Assembly: GCA_964601515.1 (NCBI GenBank)
Contig: CAZRNU010000035.1
Span: 1-25,183, forward strand
Length of the DNA stretch: 25,183 bases
Origin: PWND01 sp964601515
GTDB lineage: Bacteria > Bacteroidota > Bacteroidia > Bacteroidales > UBA7960
Direction of reading: 5' to 3'
Each line of letters opens with the position of its first letter. Within the stretch, counting starts at the first letter, position 1. The notes under the pieces are model-generated. The model saw only the letters and a list, made by a program, of their open reading frames with translations, was not told the origin of the DNA and did no database searches. The position numbers and the translations under genes are program-made. This document shows positions 6,996 through 15,830 of the stretch, in pieces.

Positions 6996-7007
6996 CATTT
7001 CTTAATT

Positions 7008-7835
7008 ATGAAAATCATAAAAATGAAGACATTATTACCATCAACTGTTTTGTTTGCAGTAATTAGTTATTTTCTAATCAACCCTGTAATTGCAAATGAA
7101 GATAAACTTTTAATTGGCAATGCTGAGTACAAAGTTTTGTATCAATTGTCTTTTCAACCCGACTCCCTCAATCCGGATAGAATTTTAAATGAAGACATGC
7201 TGTTGCTTATTGATAAAAACAAAAGCATGTTCATTAGTTACAATAGCTATCTGGCTAATACCGGGAAAAGCAATCAACCTGTTATTATTAATACAGGCGG
7301 AAGTGTTATTATTGATGGTAGTAGTTTTACTCCATCATTTTTTAACTATAAGATTTATAAAAATTATCCGGAGGGAAAAATTACATATACTGAGTTTTTC
7401 CCAATGGACTACTACAAATATGAAGAGCCGCTTAACGCAATGAATTGGGAAATTACAGGAGATAGAGAAAATATAGGCATATATTCTGCTCAAAAGGCAA
7501 TAACAAATTATGCCGGAAGAAATTGGGAGGCATGGTTTACATCGGAAGTTCCGGTAAACGATGGCCCATATAAGTTTAATGGATTGCCCGGATTAATTTT
7601 ACGAATCAAGGATTCAAGGAATCATTTTGTGTTTGAAATTAAGGATATAGCTATTCCTCAGGAGCAGTATCCTCTCTTTTTTCAAAAAGTTACATTTATA
7701 AACACTGAAAGATCAAAATTTCACTCTTTTGAAAGAAATCCGGTACTTAGCATTCAAATTATACCGGATAATCCCGGAGCTGTTAGTGATTTTGGACCAA
7801 AGTTTAATAATTTCCTAGAACAAAAAGTTGATTAG
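7008..7835 (+). CDS. GLPGLI family protein 5
   Basis: The product is 275 aa with a signal peptide ending NPVIA at about residue 29; an ATG at 7023 is the alternative start. GLPGLI lies at residues 192-197 after YAGRNWEAWFTSEVPVNDG and PYKFN. The first Gly of the GGR element is replaced by Ala, and the usual Pro after F-T is Ser, so this is the most drifted core block of the set. The tail is FNNFLEQKVD. It ends 2 bp before the receptor gene, which ties the GLPGLI genes to that receptor in one transcript. Confidence 0.92.
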   Translation: MKIIKMKTLLPSTVLFAVISYFLINPVIANEDKLLIGNAEYKVLYQLSFQPDSLNPDRILNEDMLLLIDKNKSMFISYNSYLANTGKSNQPVIINTGGSVIIDGSSFTPSFFNYKIYKNYPEGKITYTEFFPMDYYKYEEPLNAMNWEITGDRENIGIYSAQKAITNYAGRNWEAWFTSEVPVNDGPYKFNGLPGLILRIKDSRNHFVFEIKDIAIPQEQYPLFFQKVTFINTERSKFHSFERNPVLSIQIIPDNPGAVSDFGPKFNNFLEQKVD

Positions 7836-7837
7836 GC

Positions 7838-10477
7838 ATGAGACCTATTATAATTCTTTTTTTTATAATAATTTGGTTATTAACACCCAAGATTAATGCT
7901 CAATCAGTATTAACAGGTAAGGTTTTAGACGAAAACAAAAAGCCATTGCCTAATATTAATATTCTAGTTAGTCCGCACAACAAGGATTTTCTTATAGCTT
8001 TTGGAGTTAGCGATCAGTCGGGCAGCTTTAAGATTTCGGTAAAAGTTGACACCGACAGTCTTAAAATTGAAGCAACTTCTATGCATTATAGAAATCATAG
8101 TTTGCTAGTTGAAAATAAAACTCAGGAAATTCTTTTTGAATTGGTGCCTGAAGTTAAAGTACTGGATGAGTTTGTTGTTAAGGCTGATGCAATTGAAAAG
8201 AGAGGTGATACAATAAGCTATCTGGTTAGTTCATTCGCAAATGTGCAAGACCGTTCTATTGCCGATGTAATAAAAAGAATGCCGGGGATTACTGTTGAAT
8301 CAACAGGTAGAATTTTATATCAGGGAGATCCAATTCAGCACCTATATGTAGAAGGTTTGGATCTAATGGGCGGAAGATATGGGATGGTTACTAATAATAT
8401 GCCTCATGCATCGGTATCAACTATCGAAGTTCTGGAAAATCATCAGCCAATTAAAATTCTTGAAGATTTGGCGCCATCTCACAGGGCTTCGTTAAATATA
8501 AAACTCAAGAATAGTGTTTCTACTACAGGTACTGCAAAGCTTGGAAGCGGCCTTAGTCCAATATTGTGGGAAGCCAATGTTACTCCTATGATGTTTACCA
8601 GAAAATATCAAATGGTAGCTTCTTATCAGGCAAATAACTCCGGTGAAGATGTTAGCACTCAACTAAAAATGCTTGGTGCCGGAAGTGGCTCTGTTTTTGT
8701 TTTGTCGGGCCAGGAAAATCCCGGAATGCTGGGAATGCAAACAATTAGTCCACCCAACTTCACAACAAATCGCTTTTTAGATAACAACATTCACCTTATA
8801 AATGCTAACTCTCTTGTGAAAATAAACAGAGACATGACTTTGCGTGCAAATCTTTTTTATGTTTACGACAAACAATTTCAAAATGGTGTTACATTCAGAA
8901 CATTATATACTCCAACAGACACACTTAATTTTACAGAAGTGGTAAATAATGATTTCAGATACAGTTATACTCATGGAGAATTTACAGTAAACAGTAATAC
9001 TAAAGACAATTACATTAATAATAAAACTCTTTTCAAAGCTCACTTTGATAAGTTTTCCGGAGCCGTAAGTCGTACCGACTCACCATTACACCAAGAATTA
9101 GACAATCCGTTTTATGCTTTTTCAAATAACTTAAGCCTAATTAAGCCTGTAAATAATAAGTTTATAAACATTTCATCAGATATTTCATACGATCAGGCTC
9201 CTCAAAATTTATTAGTTTCACCGGGCCAATTTCCTAATTTACTAAATGATAGTATTAATTATGAGTCTGTTCAGCAAAAATCAAATCTTAAAATTATTGA
9301 TGCTCAGCATTCTGTAAGCTTTTCTTCTATTTACAAAAGATGGACATTCTCGCCTAAATTTGGATTTGATTATAAACAAAACTTACTAAACTCAGATCTT
9401 TTTCTCTACCGAGGAGATACACGTTTTGCTACCGATAGTCTTTTTTCTAACAACTTAGTTGGAGTTAATTATCGTGCTTATGCACAAACAGGAGTAGTTT
9501 ATAAGTATGGTTCATTAACACTTTCCTCTGATCTGCCTGTCAACTATGTAAATACAAACATTGAGGATGTAAGCCTTGAAAAAAAGAGGAGTATAGATGG
9601 TTTTACAATTAATCCAAGGGTAAGTCTTCATTATAAAATTAATGGCTTTTGGCAAGCCGGCAGTTCACTCAGCTATGGCACTCACTTTGGAGAAATGCAG
9701 GCAATGCATTTTGGCTATATTCTGAAAGGGCATAATTCATTGCAGATAAATGATGCTCCTTTATCAGTAACCAAAAGAAGTGTTGTGAGCGCAAATATTA
9801 GTCACCGAAATCCAATTGAATCCTTCTTTTCATCAGCAATGTACTATTTTTCAATAAGTAATACCAACCTGATTTATGATAATACAATTCTGGACGATGG
9901 AACCACCGTGCTGATTTTCACTGAAATTCCGAACACAAGCTATTCTCACTCAATAAATGCCCAAACAAGCAAGTTTATTAGAAGTATTAGAAGTACACTT
10001 TCATTGAATGTGAGGTATAGCAACCATAATCGTAAGCAATTAGTAAATAACTATATGTTTACTTCAATAAATAATGTTTATGATTTTTCACCCCGACTTA
10101 ATGTAAAAATTACTGATTGGCTAAATACTGAATATAAATCCAGTGTTTTGTATTACGATACATATATGGATGCTAGAAAGGTCAGCGCACTAACTATTTC
10201 AAAACATTTTGTCGATGTTTTGATTTTTCCTGCAAGAAATCAGTTTTTAAGTATTAAAGGAGAGTACTATTATCATGAGGAAAAGAATAATTATTTTGTT
10301 GATCTGCAATATCGTTATACAATTACAAAGCGAAAAATTGATATTGATTTCAGATGGGTGAATATTTTCAATAACTCAAGTTACAGAGATTATTATGTGG
10401 GTGCTTATTCCCTCGTCGAAAACCACTATACTTTAAGGCCTTCTCAATTTGTATTATCTGTAAAGTTTGGGTTTTAG
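7838..10477 (+). CDS. TonB-dependent outer-membrane receptor with carboxypeptidase-regulatory-like domain
   Basis: This 879-aa protein has a signal peptide ending INAQ (about residue 22). A carboxypeptidase-regulatory-like domain covers about residues 24-105 (LTGKVLDENKKPLPNINILV, then SDQSGSFKISV). A plug-like domain follows at about 130-225 (ISYLVSSFANVQDRSIADVI, then KRMPGITVESTGRILYQGD and YVEGLDLMGGRYG). The rest is rich in alternating aromatic and polar residues typical of a beta-barrel and ends in Phe (FVLSVKFGF), the outer-membrane insertion signature. No TonB box is evident. No SusD-like partner is next to it; instead it lies 2 bp after five GLPGLI genes. It likely transports or binds a peptide or other ligand linked to this locus, by inference from position. 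Confidence 0.88.
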   Translation: MRPIIILFFIIIWLLTPKINAQSVLTGKVLDENKKPLPNINILVSPHNKDFLIAFGVSDQSGSFKISVKVDTDSLKIEATSMHYRNHSLLVENKTQEILFELVPEVKVLDEFVVKADAIEKRGDTISYLVSSFANVQDRSIADVIKRMPGITVESTGRILYQGDPIQHLYVEGLDLMGGRYGMVTNNMPHASVSTIEVLENHQPIKILEDLAPSHRASLNIKLKNSVSTTGTAKLGSGLSPILWEANVTPMMFTRKYQMVASYQANNSGEDVSTQLKMLGAGSGSVFVLSGQENPGMLGMQTISPPNFTTNRFLDNNIHLINANSLVKINRDMTLRANLFYVYDKQFQNGVTFRTLYTPTDTLNFTEVVNNDFRYSYTHGEFTVNSNTKDNYINNKTLFKAHFDKFSGAVSRTDSPLHQELDNPFYAFSNNLSLIKPVNNKFINISSDISYDQAPQNLLVSPGQFPNLLNDSINYESVQQKSNLKIIDAQHSVSFSSIYKRWTFSPKFGFDYKQNLLNSDLFLYRGDTRFATDSLFSNNLVGVNYRAYAQTGVVYKYGSLTLSSDLPVNYVNTNIEDVSLEKKRSIDGFTINPRVSLHYKINGFWQAGSSLSYGTHFGEMQAMHFGYILKGHNSLQINDAPLSVTKRSVVSANISHRNPIESFFSSAMYYFSISNTNLIYDNTILDDGTTVLIFTEIPNTSYSHSINAQTSKFIRSIRSTLSLNVRYSNHNRKQLVNNYMFTSINNVYDFSPRLNVKITDWLNTEYKSSVLYYDTYMDARKVSALTISKHFVDVLIFPARNQFLSIKGEYYYHEEKNNYFVDLQYRYTITKRKIDIDFRWVNIFNNSSYRDYYVGAYSLVENHYTLRPSQFVLSVKFGF

Positions 10478-10481
10478 AATT

Positions 10482-10494
10482 ATCTGCGGGAGAC
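10482..10494. repeat. REP-like fragment after the receptor gene
   Basis: ATCTGCGGGAGA follows the receptor stop by a few bases and matches the core of the element before peptide 2. Together with the elements at 2404 and 4648 it brackets the peptide-GLPGLI-receptor region. The fragment is short, so the match could be partly chance. Confidence 0.4.
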
Positions 10495-10556
10495 TTTTTC
10501 TCTTCATTTTTTTACTTTTTTTTGACTTTATAGTTTTTTGCACAATTAAAAAACAA

Positions 10557-10564
10557 TACATTTG
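10557..10564 (+). promoter_or_regulatory. Candidate -7 box for dnaX
   Basis: TACATTTG is a full match to TAnnTTTG and lies 35 bases before the dnaX ATG. A TTTG at 10537-10540 is 16 bases upstream, closer than usual, so the -33 assignment is uncertain. Confidence 0.4.
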
Positions 10565-10599
10565 TAATTGCTTATTCAATAAAAACAATTACTGCTTTA

Positions 10600-12357
10600 A
10601 TGGAAAGTTTTGTAGTATCTGCACGTAAATACAGACCGGCAACCTTCGATACGGTTGTTGGGCAAAAGTCTATTACAAATACTCTTAAAAACGCAATAAA
10701 AAATAAACATCTGGCGCAATCATTTTTGTTTTGCGGACCTAGAGGCGTTGGTAAAACTACATGTGCAAGAATATTAGCTAAAACCATTAACTGCGAAAAT
10801 ATCTCTGAAAATATTGAAGCCTGCAATGTGTGTCCATCTTGTGAATCTTTCAATAGGTCGGCTTCTTTCAATGTTCACGAACTCGATGCTGCATCCAACA
10901 ATTCTGTTGATGATATACGAGCACTTGTAGATCAGGTTAGGATTCCGCCTCAAATGGGTAAATATAAAATTTATATCATTGATGAGGTTCACATGCTATC
11001 TACACAGGCTTTTAATGCTTTTCTTAAAACGCTTGAAGAACCACCTGCATACGCAAAATTTATTCTTGCAACAACTGAAAAACATAAGATTATTCCTACT
11101 ATCCTGTCGCGCTGCCAGATTTATGATTTTGCCAGAATTACCGTAGAGGATATTGCTAAACATCTGGAATTTGTTGCAAAAAGCGAAAACGTTAATGCCG
11201 ACCCGGAAGCATTACATATTATTGCTCAAAAAGCCGACGGAGCTCTTAGGGATGCACTTTCTATTTTCGACCAAATTGTAAGCTTTACCGGAAGTAATAT
11301 TACATATGAGGCTGTTATAGAAAATCTTAATGTTCTCGACTACGACTATTACTTTAAAATGACTGACCACATCCTGAATAACATTACTTCTGATGTGCTG
11401 CTGCTTATCGACGATATTTTTACAAAAGGATTTGAAGGAAGCCATTTTATTCTGGGATTTGGAGAGCATTTGAGAAATATCCTTGTTTGTAAAAACCCGG
11501 CTACTGTGAAACTTCTCGAAGTTAGCGACAGTATCAAGCAAAAATATCTGCAACAATGTGCCTCTTGTACTGATAGTTTTCTTCTTAAAGCACTTACGAT
11601 AATAAACCAGAGTGATTTGGATTATAGAACAGCAAATAATAAAAGGTTGCTTCTTGAAATAGCTTTGCTTCGAATGACAAACCTAGTAGAAGAACCGAGC
11701 ACTGAAAAAAAAAAGCCGGTTGAGTCTGTAAAACCTCCACAACCAATTAAACAAGAACCTGTTATAGCGAAAGAGCCTCAAGAAGTTCCTAAAACTCAAG
11801 TTGTTGCTGATAATCAAATAACTGCTGAAGTGCAACCTTCAAAAGCTGAAGAACCAAAACCTAAACCAGTTTCGTCTCCAAAACCTGTAACAAGATCGTT
11901 TGGAATCAGCATTAAAGATGACGATAATACCGAGGAAGAAAAAAAAAAATCTGATGACGAAGAACTGATTATTGATGAAGAATTTCCTTCAGATGACTTT
12001 ACAACTGAGTTTTTTAATGAAATATGGGGGAAACTAGCCAATATTTACAAGGAAAAGCAAACGTTATTTTTGGCCCTGACTAAAAATCCTCCGATTATTA
12101 AAAATAATATTATTGAAGTTCTTATTGATAATCAAATTCAAGAGCTTGAGATTCATGAGAAAAAAATAGAGCTGTTAAGTTACCTGAGAAAGCATCTTAA
12201 TAACTATTCCATAACGCTTATAACAAAGATTATGGAAACAAATAAAGTAGCAGTGAAAAAAGCATATCTGCCTGAAGAAAAAATTAGTATCATGATTGAA
12301 AAAAAGCCCGAAGTGAAAAGGCTTATGGACGATCTTGACCTTGAAATATCTCACTAA
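10600..12357 (+). CDS. dnaX: DNA polymerase III subunits gamma and tau
   Basis: The 585-aa protein has the AAA+ clamp-loader domain at about residues 1-240: VSARKYRPATFDTVVGQ, Walker A GPRGVGKTT (about 48-56), a four-Cys zinc site (CENISENIEACNVCPSC), Walker B YIIDEVHML and the SRC finger ILSRCQIY. Collar domain III runs to about residue 365. A Pro/Lys/Glu-rich linker (about 365-455) leads to a tau-like C-terminal region (about 460-585) that would contact the polymerase and helicase. As clamp-loader ATPase it loads the beta sliding clamp. The linker is encoded by A-rich DNA with runs of 10 A (11705-11714) and 11 A (11939-11949), where a one-base slip in either direction leads at once to a stop; this could make a shorter gamma form. 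It is followed 31 bp later by an M16 peptidase gene. Confidence 0.96.
   Translation: MESFVVSARKYRPATFDTVVGQKSITNTLKNAIKNKHLAQSFLFCGPRGVGKTTCARILAKTINCENISENIEACNVCPSCESFNRSASFNVHELDAASNNSVDDIRALVDQVRIPPQMGKYKIYIIDEVHMLSTQAFNAFLKTLEEPPAYAKFILATTEKHKIIPTILSRCQIYDFARITVEDIAKHLEFVAKSENVNADPEALHIIAQKADGALRDALSIFDQIVSFTGSNITYEAVIENLNVLDYDYYFKMTDHILNNITSDVLLLIDDIFTKGFEGSHFILGFGEHLRNILVCKNPATVKLLEVSDSIKQKYLQQCASCTDSFLLKALTIINQSDLDYRTANNKRLLLEIALLRMTNLVEEPSTEKKKPVESVKPPQPIKQEPVIAKEPQEVPKTQVVADNQITAEVQPSKAEEPKPKPVSSPKPVTRSFGISIKDDDNTEEEKKKSDDEELIIDEEFPSDDFTTEFFNEIWGKLANIYKEKQTLFLALTKNPPIIKNNIIEVLIDNQIQELEIHEKKIELLSYLRKHLNNYSITLITKIMETNKVAVKKAYLPEEKISIMIEKKPEVKRLMDDLDLEISH
11705..11714 (+). promoter_or_regulatory. 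A10 tract in dnaX, candidate slippage site for gamma
   Basis: The run follows codon 369 (GAA). With one A fewer the frame reads on to TAA after about 7 codons (376 aa). With one A more it reaches TGA after about 5 codons (374 aa). The break would fall just after clamp-loader domain III, where a gamma subunit should end. Confidence 0.45.
11939..11949 (+). promoter_or_regulatory. A11 tract in dnaX, second candidate slippage site
   Basis: The run lies at codons 447-450. Gain of one A gives TGA within two codons of the run and loss of one A gives TGA within about seven. Products would be about 452-456 aa, close in design to the 431-aa gamma subunit of E. coli. Confidence 0.4.
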
Positions 12358-12388
12358 CCCAATAAAACAAATTTTATTAATTAAAACT

Positions 12389-13714
12389 ATGACTATAATG
12401 AAAAAGCGATTTTTATTAATCTTACTGCTGATGCCGGTCTTGTCAACTTCATTTGCCGGCAATAAAATTCAGTTTACTGAATACAAATTAGCAAATGGAT
12501 TGCATGTTATTCTGCATCAGGACAACACTGCACCAATTGTTGCAATTGGAATCACTTATCATGTTGGAAGTAAAAATGAGGTGGCCGAAAGAACCGGTTT
12601 TGCTCATTATATGGAGCATCTTATGTTTGAAGGAAGCAAAAACATAGGTCGTGGCGAGTTTTTTAAACTTGCTCAGGATGCCGGAGGTGAAATTAATGCC
12701 TACACTTCGCATGATAAAACTTTTTACCACATGTTGTTGCCTAGCAATCAACTTGAAATGGGGTTGTGGATGGAATCGGAAAGACTTTTACACCTTGTTA
12801 TTGATGAAGAAGGCGTAGAAACTCAGAGAAGAGTTATTAAAGAAGAAAGAAGCCAGATGTTTGACAACAGACCATACGGTGGTTTGCTGGAAGCAATTTT
12901 TAGCAGAGCTTTCGTTAAGCATCCATATAACTGGTTACCAATAGGATCTGTTCAATACATCGACCAGGCTACCCTTGAAGAGTTTATTGATTTTCATAGT
13001 ACATATTATGTCCCTAACAACGCTGTGTTGTCAATTGCAGGTGATATTAATATAGAACAGACAAAAAAACTTGTTGAGTTATATTTCGGCGATATCCCGA
13101 AAGGAACAAAACCTATAATTCGCCCCGAGTCTAATGAACCTCCTCTTGCAAGTGAGATAAGAGACACTGTTTATGATCCAAACATTCAGCTTCCTGCTGT
13201 AATTCAGGCTTATAGAATCCCCGGAGTAAATAGCGACGACTTTTATGCTCTTGATATGCTTACTACTTTATTATCTTCCGGCCAAAGCTCAAGAATGAAT
13301 AAGGCTATTGTTGATGAGCAGCAAAAAGCATTAGTTGTTCAAAGTGTGCCTTTTCAGCTAGAGCATCCCGGATTATTTCTTGTTTTTGGTATTGTAAATA
13401 TGGGTGTTGAAGTTGGTGTTCTTGAAGAAGCCATTAATGCTGAGATTATAAAAGTTCAAAACGAAGGTCTTTCAGACAGTGAGTTGCAGAAACTTAAAAA
13501 CAACAAAGAATCATCAGCAGTTTATAGTTATGCATCTTTGGAAAGATTGGTGGATAATCTTGCAAATTATCATATAATGTATGGAAATACAAATCTTATC
13601 AATACGGAAATAGAAAAGTATATGAAAGTTACTAAGGAAGATATTATTAGGGTTGCAAAACAATACCTTTCTCCTGAAAACAGAGTAGTAATTTATTATT
13701 TGCCAAAGAGATAA
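12389..13714 (+). CDS. M16 family zinc peptidase, catalytic subunit
   Basis: The start is set at the ATG at 12389 (441 aa); the ATG at 12398 (MKKRFLLILLLMPVLSTSFA) would give the same signal peptide without three residues. The frame extends upstream into dnaX but without coding sense. The inverted zinc motif HYMEH is at residues 73-77, with the third ligand at Glu152 or Glu153 (RRVIKEERSQMF). This fits an active M16 (pitrilysin/PqqL-like) peptidase half of usual length. Export implies a periplasmic or envelope role, probably in breakdown of peptides or damaged proteins. The next gene encodes the complementary M16 half without the zinc motif, so the two likely form a heterodimer. Confidence 0.93.
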   Translation: MTIMKKRFLLILLLMPVLSTSFAGNKIQFTEYKLANGLHVILHQDNTAPIVAIGITYHVGSKNEVAERTGFAHYMEHLMFEGSKNIGRGEFFKLAQDAGGEINAYTSHDKTFYHMLLPSNQLEMGLWMESERLLHLVIDEEGVETQRRVIKEERSQMFDNRPYGGLLEAIFSRAFVKHPYNWLPIGSVQYIDQATLEEFIDFHSTYYVPNNAVLSIAGDINIEQTKKLVELYFGDIPKGTKPIIRPESNEPPLASEIRDTVYDPNIQLPAVIQAYRIPGVNSDDFYALDMLTTLLSSGQSSRMNKAIVDEQQKALVVQSVPFQLEHPGLFLVFGIVNMGVEVGVLEEAINAEIIKVQNEGLSDSELQKLKNNKESSAVYSYASLERLVDNLANYHIMYGNTNLINTEIEKYMKVTKEDIIRVAKQYLSPENRVVIYYLPKR

Positions 13715-13762
13715 AACGTCAATTTTAAGAAAAAGTATTATTCACATAAAAAACATATAGCA

Positions 13763-15823
13763 ATGAAAATCAGATTTATAATAGCAGCTTTGCTAACTAT
13801 AATCATTATAATGCCGGGGATGGCGCAATTAGACAGAAGCAAACGCCCTGAACCCGGCCCTGCACCTGTTATTAATATCCCCAAAGCAAATCAATTTGAG
13901 CTAAAAAATGGGCTAAAAGTTATTGTTGTTGAGAATGATAAATTACCCAGAGTTAGCTATAACCTTAGATTGGTTTATGAAACTTTTCCTGAAGGTGATA
14001 TTGCCGGAATGCGTAGCATTGCAGGTCAAATGCTTAGAACAGGAACAAAAAATCGCACTAAACAACAAATTGATGAAGAGATTGACTTTATTGGAGCTAG
14101 CTTAACTACTCATTCCAGAGGGATATTCGCTAGTTCGTTAAGTAAGCATAACGCCGTTCTTCTTGATTTAATGTCAGACGTTCTTCTTAATCCGAGTTTT
14201 CCTGAGGAGGAGTTTAATAGGCTTAAAACTAGAACTCTTTCAAACCTTTCATCGCAAAAAGGTAGTTCCTCTTATATGATGGGATTATTATCAAGCAGGG
14301 TTGTTTTTGGAAAAAATCATCCATATGGAGAATCTGAAACAGATGAAACAATTGCAAATATTACTCTTGAAAAATGTAAAGAGTTTTACGAAACTTATTT
14401 TATTCCAAACGCAGCTTATTTGATTATTGTTGGCGATGTGAAAACAAAGCAGGTTCAACGTCAGTTAAATAAATATTTTGGAAGTTGGCAGGCAAAACCT
14501 GTTCCTACTGTTGAAATACCTGAGGTGAAAGCTCCTGAGAAAAGAATGGTTTCATTAATCGACAGACCTCTGGCTGTGCAGTCGAGCATAAGAGTTGGAT
14601 ATGCTGTTGACTTAAAACCAAATGATAAGGATAGAATTACTGCAAGTGTTATGAATACAATTCTTGGTGGTGGAATGTTTAGGTTGAATCAGAACCTAAG
14701 AGAAACTCACGGATACACTTATGGAGCATATTCTAGTCTTGGCAGAGACCAAATAGCGGCTAATTTCTTTATTTTTACTGAAGTTGGAAATGATGTAACT
14801 GAAGGAGCGGTAAAGGAAATCCTTAATGAAATGTATAGAATAGTTAATGAGCCTGTTTCTAAAGAAGAGCTTCAGGAGGCGAAAAACTATCTAACAGGAA
14901 CTTTTGCATTAAGTCTTGCAGAACCTAGAACTATTGCTGACTTTGCTTTTGAAATTGCACGTCACAATCTTCCTGCCGATTATTATACAAACTATCTTAG
15001 AAACCTTGAAGCAGTTACAGTTGAAGACATTCAAAGAGTTGCGAAAAGATATGTTCTTCCTGAAAATTGTCATATAATGATTGTAGGAAAAGCTGATGAT
15101 GTTTCAGAAGGTCTTAAACAGTTTGCAATGGATAACAAAATTCATATGTACGACCAAGAGGCAAATCCTGTAGTGGCATCAAAATCTGCTACTATTCCTG
15201 AAGGATATACTGCTGATGATGTTATGGAAAGATACTTTGCTGTAATAGGAGGCAAAGAAAAGCTTATGAAAATGCAAGACTATAAAATTGTTCAGAATTA
15301 TGTTTTTATGAGTTATGATGCAAAAGTGATTAATTATTTTATGCATCCTCATTACTTTCTGTCTGAATCTTTTATGGGCGGAACATTAATCTCCAAGCAA
15401 TTGTTTGACGGGAAAAAACTAGTAATTACATCTCCGGCAGGCAAACAGGAATTTTCTGATGGACCCTTCTTCGATTTGGCTAAGCAACAAGCTATTTTTA
15501 ATGCAGAATTAAGATATAAAGAAATTGGAGTTGAGCGCACATTGATGGGAATAGAAAAATTATCCGGAAAGGATGCGTATAAAATGCAACTAACAACAAA
15601 AGACGGAAGCAGAAGTATTGAGTATTATGACATTGAAACAGGCCTGAAACTAAAATCAATGACAGAAAGCGGTTCTGCTGTTTATAGTGAATATAAGGAT
15701 TTTGGAGGAATTAAATTCCCTACAAAAATTGTTCAGGAAGCCGGTAATCAATATTTCGACATTTTTATTGAAAGTGTTGAAATAAACACCGGACTAACCA
15801 AAGAGTTTTTTGTTATTGAATAA
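13763..15823 (+). CDS. M16 family peptidase-like protein, non-catalytic subunit with extra C-terminal domain
   Basis: This 686-aa protein has a signal peptide ending MPGMAQ (about residue 22). Two M16-like repeats span about residues 40-465. Where the zinc motif should be, it reads GMRSIAGQMLRTG, with no His or Glu ligands. The substrate-contact Arg-Tyr element of M16 partners is kept (NLRETHGYTYGAYSS, about residues 310-324). This is the usual division of labour in paired M16 proteins. From about 475 to the end an added domain (KLSGKDAYKMQL, DIETGLKLKSM, KFPTKIVQEAG) resembles LolA-like outer-membrane lipoprotein-sorting folds. It follows the catalytic subunit by 48 bp and probably shares its transcript. 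A strong terminator comes right after. Confidence 0.9.
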   Translation: MKIRFIIAALLTIIIIMPGMAQLDRSKRPEPGPAPVINIPKANQFELKNGLKVIVVENDKLPRVSYNLRLVYETFPEGDIAGMRSIAGQMLRTGTKNRTKQQIDEEIDFIGASLTTHSRGIFASSLSKHNAVLLDLMSDVLLNPSFPEEEFNRLKTRTLSNLSSQKGSSSYMMGLLSSRVVFGKNHPYGESETDETIANITLEKCKEFYETYFIPNAAYLIIVGDVKTKQVQRQLNKYFGSWQAKPVPTVEIPEVKAPEKRMVSLIDRPLAVQSSIRVGYAVDLKPNDKDRITASVMNTILGGGMFRLNQNLRETHGYTYGAYSSLGRDQIAANFFIFTEVGNDVTEGAVKEILNEMYRIVNEPVSKEELQEAKNYLTGTFALSLAEPRTIADFAFEIARHNLPADYYTNYLRNLEAVTVEDIQRVAKRYVLPENCHIMIVGKADDVSEGLKQFAMDNKIHMYDQEANPVVASKSATIPEGYTADDVMERYFAVIGGKEKLMKMQDYKIVQNYVFMSYDAKVINYFMHPHYFLSESFMGGTLISKQLFDGKKLVITSPAGKQEFSDGPFFDLAKQQAIFNAELRYKEIGVERTLMGIEKLSGKDAYKMQLTTKDGSRSIEYYDIETGLKLKSMTESGSAVYSEYKDFGGIKFPTKIVQEAGNQYFDIFIESVEINTGLTKEFFVIE

Positions 15824-15830
15824 TTAATTC

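Noticed and set aside
10484..10505. Terminator after the receptor gene (GGGAGA...TCTCTT)
   Set aside because: The stem is only 4-5 bp, too weak to call; the stretch is better explained as a REP-like fragment.
12335..12388. Upstream extension of the M16 catalytic subunit
   Set aside because: It overlaps the end of dnaX and precedes a normal signal peptide that starts at 12389 or 12398.
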